Of a stretch of 64,000 nt of DNA, positions 23,419 through 33,200 are shown piece by piece. The position numbers were made by a program, and so were the translations under genes. The DNA lies in NCBI GenBank assembly GCA_004376055.2, contig CP049016.1:2604001-2668000 (forward strand). Direction: 5' to 3'. The notes below the pieces were generated by a model that was given only the letters and a program-made list of their open reading frames with translations, was not told the DNA's origin and did not search any database. The DNA comes from Nitrospirales bacterium LBB_01. GTDB lineage: Bacteria > Nitrospirota > Thermodesulfovibrionia > Thermodesulfovibrionales > Magnetobacteriaceae. Numbering within the stretch: the stretch's first letter is position 1; the number at the start of each line of letters is the position of its first letter.

Positions 23419-25110
23419 ATGCCGCTCTTGCATTGGCTCACACGCGATGACGATATTAAAGCCACTACGCGCACCCCTTACCGCTTGTTAGAGGAGGTGC
23501 GTGAGTTTTCGCACGGCGACCGCAACACCGGCAATATGCTGATTCAAGGCGACAACCTCGATGCGCTGAAAGCCTTGCTTCCCTATTATGCCGGAAAGGT
23601 GAAGTGCATTTTTATAGACCCGCCTTACAACACAAAAAGCGCGTTCGAGCATTACGATGACAACCTTGAACATACAAAATGGCTTGCCATGATGTATCCG
23701 CGTCTTGAAATGTTGCGCAGTCTATTATCAGAGGACGGGAGCATGTGGGTAACGATTGACGACAACGAGGCTCATTACCTAAAAGTGATTATGGATGAGA
23801 TTTTTGGACGGGCAAACTTTGTTAATCAAATTAGCGCAAAAATGAAACAAACTGCAGGCGCAAGCGGTGGTGGCGAAGATAAGAAACTAAAGAAAAATAT
23901 TGAATATCTTCTTGTGTATGCAAAAAATTATAATGGTTCAGGAGGGTTTAAGAAGTTTAATGATGTTTATGATGAAGAAGACTTATTTGAGCTAATTGAT
24001 GAAATGCGGGATGAAGGTAAAAGTTGGAAATATACGCGGGTTCTAAAAAGTTTGGGTACTAAGGAATTTGTTTCTAACATCACAGATGGTGCAGGAGAAC
24101 CTATAAAAATCTTTCGGCATAACGGTGTCGTTATGGAGCCAATTACTTATATTATGAATGCAGAAGGGATTTCAGAGAGAGATTGCTATATAAAATATTT
24201 CGACAAAATCTTCCGCGATACAAACGCTCAAAGCTCGATCAGAACTAGAGTTATGGAGGCTGTAGCTGGGCATGGCGATTTTTTCAGCATCGAATATATG
24301 CCACGATCTGGAAAAAATAAGGGAAGAACAACCAGACTCTATTACAAAGGCCAGAAATGCGATCTTATTGCATGGTTAAGCGACGTTGCAGTTAAGAAAG
24401 GTTCAAGGCTCCTGAAATTAGAAAAAACAGGTACATATTGGGAAGGCTTCCCACTGAACAATTTAACAAATGAAGGCGGTGTTCAATTTCCACAGAGCAA
24501 AAAACCAGAAGCTTTAATACATAAAGTAATAGAACTATCGACCCAACTAAATGATCTTGTCTTAGATTCTTTTGGTGGTTCTGGAACCACAGGTGCGGTT
24601 GCCCATAAAATGGGGCGGCGCTGGATCATGGTCGAGCTGGGCGAGCATTCCCATACGCATATAATCCCTCGCCTTAAAAAAGTAATTGCAGGTGAGGATA
24701 GCGGAGGTATTACCGAAGCCGTGGGATGGAAAGGCGGAGGCGGTTTTCGCTTCTATCGTTTGGGCGTTCCTGTGTTTGATGAAAGCGGCCATGTTTCTAA
24801 AGGGATAACATTCGCTCCTTTGGCTGCGCATATTTGGTTTATCGAAACCGGCATCCCTTTTTCTGGTCGCGCGGATGCCACTTTCCTGGGAAGCCATGAG
24901 GGCGTCGGTTATTATCTGCTTTATAACGGCATTTTGGGCGACAAACGACCCAACGGCGGCAATGTCTTGACAGCGAAAATGCTGTCCAGCTTACCGCCAC
25001 ATAACGGAGCAAAAGTCATTTTCGGAGAGGGCTGCCGCTTGAGCGCGGAACGATTGAACCGTGAAGGCATAACGTTTCGACAGATTCCCTATGAGATAAG
25101 GGCAAGATAG
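23419..25110 (+). CDS. mod: Type III restriction-modification DNA methyltransferase (Mod)
   Basis: A 563-residue N6-adenine methyltransferase of the type III Mod class (beta order). The catalytic motif IV is D67-P-P-Y70 (IDPPYNT), and the SAM-binding motif I, FGGSGTTG, starts at residue 385. The region between, about residues 135-385, is the target recognition domain. That middle part is visibly richer in A+T than both flanks, as expected if recognition domains are swapped between alleles. The gene is intact; its partner res, 12 bases downstream, is frameshifted. The cassette is G+C-richer than its surroundings, suggesting horizontal transfer. Confidence 0.92.
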   Translation: MPLLHWLTRDDDIKATTRTPYRLLEEVREFSHGDRNTGNMLIQGDNLDALKALLPYYAGKVKCIFIDPPYNTKSAFEHYDDNLEHTKWLAMMYPRLEMLRSLLSEDGSMWVTIDDNEAHYLKVIMDEIFGRANFVNQISAKMKQTAGASGGGEDKKLKKNIEYLLVYAKNYNGSGGFKKFNDVYDEEDLFELIDEMRDEGKSWKYTRVLKSLGTKEFVSNITDGAGEPIKIFRHNGVVMEPITYIMNAEGISERDCYIKYFDKIFRDTNAQSSIRTRVMEAVAGHGDFFSIEYMPRSGKNKGRTTRLYYKGQKCDLIAWLSDVAVKKGSRLLKLEKTGTYWEGFPLNNLTNEGGVQFPQSKKPEALIHKVIELSTQLNDLVLDSFGGSGTTGAVAHKMGRRWIMVELGEHSHTHIIPRLKKVIAGEDSGGITEAVGWKGGGGFRFYRLGVPVFDESGHVSKGITFAPLAAHIWFIETGIPFSGRADATFLGSHEGVGYYLLYNGILGDKRPNGGNVLTAKMLSSLPPHNGAKVIFGEGCRLSAERLNREGITFRQIPYEIRAR

Positions 25111-25122
25111 GAGAAAAGACTT

Positions 25123-27746
25123 ATGGAATTAAAAGACTTTCAGCGCACCGCTTTGGATACTTTAGCAGTGTATCTTGAGCGTGCCCGTATGTCCGGCGAT
25201 CCGGAACAGTCGTTTATTCGTACATTGCGGGAGCGCAAGCCTGATGAGCTGCCCCCGCCCTATCGTACAATTGCGAAACTTGAAGGCGTTCCCAACGTTT
25301 GCCTGCGCCTGCCGACAGGTGGAGGAAAAACCTTGCTGGCCGCACCACCATAGCCGTTGCAGGTAGGACGTATCTTGAGCGGGATTATCCAGTTGTGTTG
25401 TGGCTTGTGCCGACTAGCACAATCCGCACACATACAGCGGAGGCGTTGAAAAAACCATATCATCCCTACCGCGCAGCTATAGAAGACGCTTTTGCCGGGC
25501 GCGTGTCTGTATTCGATATTAGTGAGATTGATCAAATCAGGCCGCAAGATTTGACCGAGCGTGTCGCCGTTATTGTCGCTACGATTCAGACCTTACGCAC
25601 AAGCAACCCCGATGGACGCAGAGCTTACGCCCATTCGGAAAACTTTGAACCGCACTTCGCACAGATACCCCCTAATACGACAGGGCTTGAACGTGACGAA
25701 AAAGGCAATATCAAGTTTTCCTTTGTCAACCTTATGGCATATCACCGTCCTTTAGTTATTGTGGACGAAGCGCACAAGGCAGGCACCAAACTCTCTTTCG
25801 ATATGTTGGCTGCTTTGCGCCCATCTTGTATTGTTGAATTTACAGCTACGCCAAACACCGACCCGCAAAATGGGAGCAACGTATTGTTTAGGGCTTCCGC
25901 TGTCGATGTGAAGGCAGCGCAGATGATAAAACTTCCAATCATCCTTACCGAGCATCCCGACTGGCGCTCCGCCGTGCATGACGCTATAGAAAGACGCGCT
26001 CAACTGGCTGAAACTGCGAAAACCGACCCGCTCTGTATTCGTCCATTGACACTTTTTCAAGCTCAGGACAAAGGGCAGGAGGCGACCGTTGAAGTCCTGA
26101 AAAATCACCTTATCGAAAACGAAAATATAGCGCCGGAGAGAATCGCCGTTGCAACCGGTGAGCAGCGTGAACTGGATGCGATCAATTTATTTGACCCGGC
26201 TTGCCACGTTGACTTTATCATCACCGTGGAGGCGCTGAAAGAAGGATGGGATTGTTCGTTCGCTTATGTTCTGTGCTCTGTTGCAAACATCAGCAGCGCA
26301 ATAGATATAGAGCAGCTTTTAGGGCGCGTATTGCGTATGCCCTACGCGCAGAACCGCCCGAACTCAGCCTTAAATCGTGCTTACGCCCATGTCAATGCGC
26401 TCTTTGGCGAAGGTGCGCGCGCCCTCACTGATACGCTTGTACAAAAAATGGGCTTTGAACCAGACGAAGCCGCCGCCATGCTTCAACAGCGGCAACCCGG
26501 TTTGCCTGGATTCGGAACAAATGGCGATCTATTTAACCGCACCCCTGTTTTCCTCGAAACTGTGGACAGCGTACCGGATCTTACCGGCCTTGCCCAAGAT
26601 GTGGCCGAGCGTGTGCAGGTGGAAACGCGACCGGATGGAACCGTTACTGTTACCGTGCAGGGCGAGATTACCGACGAGTTGGAAGAGTGCCTTGTTGCCG
26701 CTGCGGCTCCCGACCGGCGCGATGCCTTGCGCGCTTCTGTTGGCCGTCACCGCGTTACGTACCGCAACAGCATTGCCCCCGTTGCACGCGGTGAGAAATT
26801 TGCAGTGCCGCGCCTGTTTTTGAACATTCAAGGCAAACTGGAATTTGTCGAAGAAGACTTGATCCTTGACCTTGGCGGCTGGACTTTGAACACCTGTGCG
26901 GCGGAATTATCACCGGTGGAATTTTCCATAATAGAAACTGCAGAGCGTTGGGAGGTGGACTTAAAAGGTGAAAAAGTGGAATATAGGCACCTCGACCAAA
27001 ACGTCCAGCTTGAGATTGGCACGCTAAAGCTGGACACGACGGACTTGCAGCTTTCCCGTTGGCTTGACAACCAATGCCGCCAGCCAGACATTACTCAGCC
27101 CGTGCTTTTAGAATTTTGCAGAAAACTGGTTGCCTACCTCATTGAGCGGCGCGGCATCCCGTTACAGGACTTGTTGCGCTTCAAATATCAGCTTGCCAAG
27201 GTTACACAGCAAAAAAAAGCGGATTACCGCAAACAGGCTTACGCTGTCGACTATCAAACATTTTTGTTTGCTCCCGAGGCGTCCGTTGAAACAAGTTTTG
27301 CCTACGGCTTCGCTTTCGAAAACCGCGACTATCCTGCAGCGTGGTCTTATCATGGCCGGTATCAATTCAAGAACCATTTTTTCGGCAGCGTAGGCGAGCT
27401 AAAAAGCGATGGAGAAGAATTTGAATGCGCTAAGTTAATAGACAACCACCCACAAGTGAAATACTGGATTCGCAATCTGTCAGGCCGTTCGCAAACGTCA
27501 TTTTGGCTGCCGACATCAACCGATCGCTTTTATCCCGATTTTGTCGCTGTACTCAAAGACGGGCGGATTTTGGTTATAGAATATAAGGGCGCGTTTCTTG
27601 CCGACACCCAGGATACTAAGGAAAAGCGCAACATTGGCGAGCTTTGGGCGGCAAAGAGCGGCGGCAAGAGCCTGTTTCTTATGGCAGAGAAAAAGAACGC
27701 CCAAGGGCAAGGACTTGAAGAACAAATCGCTTGTGCGATAGCGTGA
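25123..27746 (+). pseudogene. res: Type III restriction endonuclease subunit (Res), frameshifted
   Basis: The translocase/endonuclease partner of Mod. The first frame carries the helicase Walker A motif LPTGGGKTLLAA and then stops at 25351. The rest continues in another frame from about 25340 (TIAVAGRTYLERDYPVVLW) to 27746. One inserted base near 25345 would join them into a protein of about 875 residues. The continuing part keeps the DEAH box (VDEAHKAG), helicase motif VI (QLLGRVLRMP) and a C-terminal PD-(D/E)xK nuclease site (PDFVAVL...VIEYKG). As written, no functional Res is made. Either a real null mutation leaving a solitary methylase, or a sequencing error. Confidence 0.88.
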
Positions 27747-27917
27747 GCGGTTGAGGTTTTGTGCTTGCAGATCAAGGTTACAGCTCGGAACTCCTCAAAG
27801 AAATGCCAGATGCCCCATACTCTACGGTTTCTTTGTAAAACAAGCAATACAAAACCACAGTGTATGTATGTATGTACATATTCGCTTATCTCCCAATTAT
27901 GTAAAATTTCATTAAAT

Positions 27918-27947
27918 TTGATTTTACATGGAAACACAGGCTATACT
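27918..27947 (+). promoter_or_regulatory. Promoter, copy 2, upstream of FHA-kinase
   Basis: TTGATT (27918-27923), 18 bases, TATACT (27942-27947). It is near-identical in layout to the copy at 22930, and the flanking bases (TTTGATTTTAC, GGCTATACTTAAAGGCAGG) are shared. It lies about 60 bases ahead of the FHA-kinase ATG at 28006. Confidence 0.6.
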
Positions 27948-28005
27948 TAAAGGCAGGGTTTATACGGCAAAACTGTTTGTTATGTAAATATCGGAGATTA
28001 TAAAT

Positions 28006-29517
28006 ATGTCAGGCATCAAGGTAGAAATACTTGAGGGGTTTCAAAAAGGCAAACGATTTGTCTTTAGCGATTTTTATGAAATAGTTGTTGGCCGCTCTAA
28101 GAATGCCAATCTGCAATTGGTAACCACAGACGGCTCAATTTCCAGAAGCCACTGCAAACTTGAGATGACGGAAAACCAATGTGTACTGTCCGATTTGGAA
28201 AGCAAAAACGGCACACTGGTCAACGGCAAGAAAATATCCAAACAGGTACTAAATTCCAGAGACGAAATAAAAATAGGGGATGTTCTTTTACGTCTGACAT
28301 TTGAAAAAACAGGCAGCACCCCTGTGTTATGCAGACTGTGCGGGGTTGAAATAATTAAATTCATCAGTTACGACGATGATGAGACAGACGCAGGAGACGC
28401 TCTCTGTGAGGAATGTCAGACAAACGAGGTTGAGACCTCTGAAAAGATTGACTTCTTTCCAAAGCCCCCAGATGATAAATCATCCGAAAACTGCAGCCGA
28501 TGTTCTAAAGACATCTCAGACCTTGCCGGCTCTGACGGTATGACTCCATTTTTCCCCCTTGCTGTGTATCTATGCCGTGATTGCACCAGCCGCATGGAGG
28601 ACAAGTCTCAGCATTTCGACTATGAGGACTTTTATGCAACCATAGGAGAGCTGGGACGTGGCGGAATGGGTGTTGTCTATAAAGCGGTGCAACGCAGTAC
28701 AGGCAGAGTGTGCGCAATAAAAAAGATTCACCCCTCAACTTTGGATGACCCCCGCCGGTTAAAACTCTTTGAGCGTGAGATGGCAGTTCAGTCTGAGGTC
28801 ACACACCCTAACCTCGTTGCCATTACCGACAAGGGCGCCTTTGGCTCAACATACTACTTTGTTACTGAGTTTATGCCGGGCGGAGATGTGTTAAATCTTA
28901 TGAAAAACTCTGCCCGTAAAACTATCTCCGTTAAGAATGCCTGTGCAATAACGGTTCAAATCCTTAAAGGGCTTAACGCTCTCCATAGCAGAGGGTTTAT
29001 TCACAGAGATATTAAACCCTCAAATATTTTACTATATAGCCTAAATCAGGAACAATCACCGGCAGCAAAAATATGTGATTACGGGCTTGCGAAGTCTTTT
29101 GAAAACGTGGGAGACTCGTTCTTTGATATAACCAGAACTCACGGCGGTTTTGCCGGCTCTCTCATGTACATGTCTCCGGAGCTTATCAAAAACTACAAGT
29201 ATTCAAAGCCCCCGGTTGATGTATATGCAACAGCGGTTACACTCTATTTTATGCTGACAGGCAAATACACCGTAGATATTCCTGATGAGCTCAAAAATAA
29301 ACCTATAACAGGAGAGAGTAAACTTATCAGACATCCGATAGACATTGTCTTAGAGGAGCCGCCGATACCAATACTGAAGCGCAGGTCTGATATTCCACCT
29401 GCGTTAGCTGAGGTAATAGATAAAGCCGTTACAAAGGACATTGAGGTAAGCTATCAGAGCGCCAATACGCTGTGTCTTTTGATAGACAATATTATGGAAC
29501 ACGAGGGTTGGAGATGA
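28006..29517 (+). CDS. FHA-domain Ser/Thr protein kinase
   Basis: A 503-residue signalling protein. Residues ~5-95 are an FHA phosphothreonine-binding domain (VVGRSKNANLQL, SRSHCKLEM, DLESKNGTLVNGK). Two CxxC pairs (CRLCG...CEEC at ~107-140, CSRCS...CRDC at ~165-195) look like small zinc ribbons. A Hanks-type kinase follows from about residue 215: glycine loop LGRGGMGVVYK, invariant Lys in AIKKIH, HRDIKPSNILL near residue 332 and MSPE. The DFG motif reads DYG, a tolerated variant. No membrane segment, so it is cytoplasmic. The gene is followed by a lipoprotein gene and a second, much larger kinase, suggesting a signalling locus. Confidence 0.9.
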   Translation: MSGIKVEILEGFQKGKRFVFSDFYEIVVGRSKNANLQLVTTDGSISRSHCKLEMTENQCVLSDLESKNGTLVNGKKISKQVLNSRDEIKIGDVLLRLTFEKTGSTPVLCRLCGVEIIKFISYDDDETDAGDALCEECQTNEVETSEKIDFFPKPPDDKSSENCSRCSKDISDLAGSDGMTPFFPLAVYLCRDCTSRMEDKSQHFDYEDFYATIGELGRGGMGVVYKAVQRSTGRVCAIKKIHPSTLDDPRRLKLFEREMAVQSEVTHPNLVAITDKGAFGSTYYFVTEFMPGGDVLNLMKNSARKTISVKNACAITVQILKGLNALHSRGFIHRDIKPSNILLYSLNQEQSPAAKICDYGLAKSFENVGDSFFDITRTHGGFAGSLMYMSPELIKNYKYSKPPVDVYATAVTLYFMLTGKYTVDIPDELKNKPITGESKLIRHPIDIVLEEPPIPILKRRSDIPPALAEVIDKAVTKDIEVSYQSANTLCLLIDNIMEHEGWR

Positions 29518-29598
29518 TTCAAATTCTAATTAAATCGCCTAACTTTGTTGGCTTCGTTATACTTCTGAATTAAAATTTGATTAACATTAGGAGGTAAA

Positions 29599-29919
29599 AT
29601 GAAAAAAATACTTAAATCGTTGCTGCTGTTGTCGGTTGTATTTTTGCTGCTGTCAGCTTGTGAAAAACAAGATAAAGAACCGGGAGTTGCAGATAAAGTT
29701 CAGGAGATGGCCAAATCACGAAAGGACGCACTTGACAACTCTAAGGTGGTGGCACAGAAAACTGAGCTTGCAAACCTCAAAGCAGCCATCAACGCATATA
29801 ACGCCGCTGAGGGCAGATTTCCAAAGGATCTGACAGAATTGGAACAGTTTTCCGGCTCAGCCATAGATAAAGGGGTTTACAACTATGACCCTCAATCTGG
29901 CGCACTGTCACTGAAGTAA
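29599..29919 (+). CDS. Lipoprotein with pseudopilin-like C-terminus
   Basis: A 106-residue exported protein. The signal ends in a lipobox LLSAC, so it should be lipidated at Cys20. After a charged linker, the C-terminal ~50 residues (LANLKAAINAYNAAEGRFPKD, LTELEQF, VYNYDPQSG) resemble the end of type II secretion pseudopilins (GspG), but there is no pilin-type N-terminus. AGGAGG precedes the ATG. It lies between two kinase genes; function unknown. Confidence 0.75.
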   Translation: MKKILKSLLLLSVVFLLLSACEKQDKEPGVADKVQEMAKSRKDALDNSKVVAQKTELANLKAAINAYNAAEGRFPKDLTELEQFSGSAIDKGVYNYDPQSGALSLK

Positions 29920-29982
29920 TTAAAATGCTTATTGAGTTAACTCCTGTAAATTTTTTTCAGTCAGCAAATGATACATTTAAAA

Positions 29983-30119
29983 GGACTGGATTCCCGCTCG
30001 TAGGCGGGAATGACAAAGGGGGACAATTTCTTTTTTTTGTCATTCCTTTTTTTCTTGTCATTCCTGCGAAAGCAGGAATCCATTTTTTTGTTTGCGGAGC
30101 TAACTGCATAGGCAATATA
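29983..30119 (-). repeat. Dispersed palindromic repeat, copy 2
   Basis: Reverse orientation to the copy at 6976. It reads GGACTGGATTCCCGC/GCGGGAAT, then an extra GTCATTCC segment, then ATTCCTGC/GCAGGAATCC, and ends TGCGGAGCTAACTGCATAGG. T-runs within it could also act as a weak terminator for the lipoprotein gene. Confidence 0.85.
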
Positions 30120-30205
30120 AGTAATGTTGAAACACAGATTATGGTTATATCTGTGTCCATCTGTGTTTAAATTTTTTTTAAGTTCCTTATGAGGAGAGCT
30201 TCTAA

Positions 30206-33200
30206 ATGGCGACACTGACCACAATATCACTCAAAGAGAAAGGGCTTTGGTCTAAAAACGATGTCATAGACAATCGTTACGATGTCAGGGGTCTTGCTCG
30301 CGGTGGCATGGGCGAGGTGTATTTTGTCTATGACCGTGAAATAGGCAGGATGATGGCGGTTAAGACTCCGCTTCCCTCGGTGCTTAAAAACGAGGAGGGT
30401 CTTAAACGTTTTTATCGTGAAGCTGAGGCGTGGATAAGTCTGGGGATTCACCCCAATATCTGCTCTGCTTACTATGTTCAGGTGATGGAGGGAATCCCTC
30501 GTCTTTTTGTTGAATACGTGGATGGCGGTGCTATGGACAAGTGGCTCAAAGAGGGACGCTTTTCAACGCTTATCGAAAAACTTGATATAGCAATTCAAAT
30601 AGCAGCCGGAATGGATCACACTCATTCTCTAATTTGGACAGACGAGGACGGAGTAGCTCAAACCGGTCTGGTTCACAGAGACCTTAAGCCGGCTAACATT
30701 CTTATGAGCAGATACGGGATGTCATTAATCACAGATTTTGGGCTTGTAGGACTTGGCAGTTGGGGAAATGATGAGACGTTAGCCGTATCAGAAAAAAACA
30801 AGAGTATGATAGAACTTGTGTCAAATCAAGCAGCAGACAATGATGACACCTCTAACCCGTGGCAGACTATGACAATAGGGGGAGTTCCATTTGGCACTCC
30901 TCAGTACATGGCTCCTGAGCAGTTTGAAAATGCTCACACTGCCGGAATCCCTGCTGATATTTATGCTTACGGCTGCATTCTTTACGAGCTATTTTGCGGG
31001 CGCAGACCGTTTTTGCTTACAGAAGAGCAAAGACATGCGGTGATTTTTTATCAACTAATGCTTTGGCAAAAAATGCACACAGGCGAGCCACCCCCGGTGC
31101 CCCAAGACTTAAGCCCAAATCTGGACGATGAGCTTTCCTCCCTCATGGTGGAGTGTCTTTCCAAAACTCCGATGGGCAGACCCGATAGTTTTAAAGAAAT
31201 CGCAAGCCGTCTTACGTCAATATACAGCCGTCTAATGGGTACTCCGTATCCACGCCCTGAGGCGAAGTCTGATGACCTTAAGGCCGACTCCCTAAATAAT
31301 CAGGGAGTCTCATACGCAACAATTAATCAGCTGCACCGAGCAGAAAGCAGTTGGAAAGAAGCGCTCACCGCTGAGCCTGAGCACGTTGAGGCCGCATTTA
31401 ACCTTACCATGCTAAAGTGTAAAACCGGAGAGCTGACAGAGGATGCCGCAGTGTCTGAGATGCGGGACTTTTTGCAAAGAATTCAACACACCGGAGCAGG
31501 AAAGTTTTTATTGGGGAAACTTCATCTTTTTTATGCCGATGAGCATAATGCCCTCAATCTAATAAACGAGGTAATCACTGAGGGTAAGGAATCGGCTGAG
31601 GCGCTAAAATTACAGGCTCTATCTATAGCTAACCGTGAAATTACAAAGCAGGACACGATGTCACTTAAGAAAGCCGCTGAGAGTTTTAAGTGGTTTTTAG
31701 ACAGCGGCAAAGAAGATCCGATAACGGCGGTAGGTTACTGCTACTGCCTTAGAGAACTTCAAGAGGACTACGCCGCACTCTATGACTCCATGAGAGGGCG
31801 TTTTATAGAACTCCCTGACTCTCTTGATGATGCCGCAAATCAGTATCTGCCAGGGTTTTCAGTGCAAAGGACATATTTTGACGAATTCCGAGCGCCATGC
31901 TCACTATCGGTATCAGGTGACGGGCAGCATATCTATGCCGGAATGAGTGACGGTCACATAAATGTTTATGATATAGCGTCAGAGACTCCGGTAAGTGTGT
32001 TTAAACTGAGTTACGGCAAAGTCACAGCTATAGATATAAATCCTAAAGGGGAGAGTATAGCCTCTGGGCATGAGGACGGTTCAGTGCACATTCTTAATGC
32101 CTCTGATGGAAGCGAAATATGGGCTTTAAAAAAACACACAAAAGCTGTGTCGGCAATTAAGTTTCTGGCTTCAAAAAATTACGTTATATCAGCCTCATCA
32201 GACGGCACAATTTTAGTGTGTGATATTAATACTGGGAAAAGCGCAGGAGCATTTAAAACAGAGGGAAAACCGGTAACAGCACTTACTCTCTCCCCTGATT
32301 TAAAACAGGTTTATACCGCCCACAAGGGGGCGCCGCCGTGTGTGTGGGAAACTAAAAACGGAAAACCTATTCGCACATTTTCGGGTCATAGCAGAGGAGC
32401 TGTCTCTATTGCTCTAAGCAGCAACGGTAAACTTGCCGTAACCGCAGGATCAGGACAATCGCAGGTGATTTTATGGGACGCCGTGTCAGGAAAAAACATT
32501 CACACATTCTCTGGTCACACAAGCCCTGTAGCTTATGTGGGAATTAGCGCTGATGGCAAGTTTTTACTCTCCGCTGACGAAACAAATCTCAGGGTGTGGG
32601 ATATAAAAAGCAAACTTACACACAATGTTTTTAAATACAGGGGGCCGCTTAAATGCGCCGCTCTGGGGTTAGCTGAAAATAAGCTTACAATTGCACACGG
32701 CAACGAGATAATGGTGCTGAATTTTCATGCCCGGTACTCTTTGTCATATACACTGGTAACTCCTGCCTCAATCCGTGAAGAGGAGATACGATACGAGTTT
32801 TCTAAAAGACTTTCCGGAGCGGCTCAAAAAATCAGTCAATCAGAATTTACTGAGGCACTAAATTTAATAGAGGGCGCAAGGAGTCTGACAGGTTTCGAAC
32901 AACACCCTGCAGCAATAGAGCTCTTAACCTCAATCCCACAAATGTATAGTAAACATTTTCTAAAATCCGGATTTAAAGTCAGAGAGTATCTGCATCATAC
33001 CGATTCTGTAAACGCTGTTGTATTAACCTCTGATGACAAATATCTGATAACAGGCAGTGACGATGGCAAAGTGATAAGAGCTGACACTTCCTCCCCCTCA
33101 TCTGAGTTGACAGAAATTGCAGGACTTGGGTCAGTAAAAACGCTTGCAATAGATTACACGTCACACACTATGTGCTTTGGCAGTGCTGATGGGAAAATTC

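Noticed and set aside
27861-27876. TGTA/TATG tetranucleotide run as a phase-variation tract
   Set aside because: Only about four units, and it lies downstream of res outside any gene and not in a promoter spacer; too short and badly placed to act as a switch.
29599-29919. GspG-type pseudopilin
   Set aside because: The C-terminal segment is similar, but the N-terminus has a lipobox (LSAC) and no prepilin peptidase site or hydrophobic pilin helix after a Gly-Phe cut.
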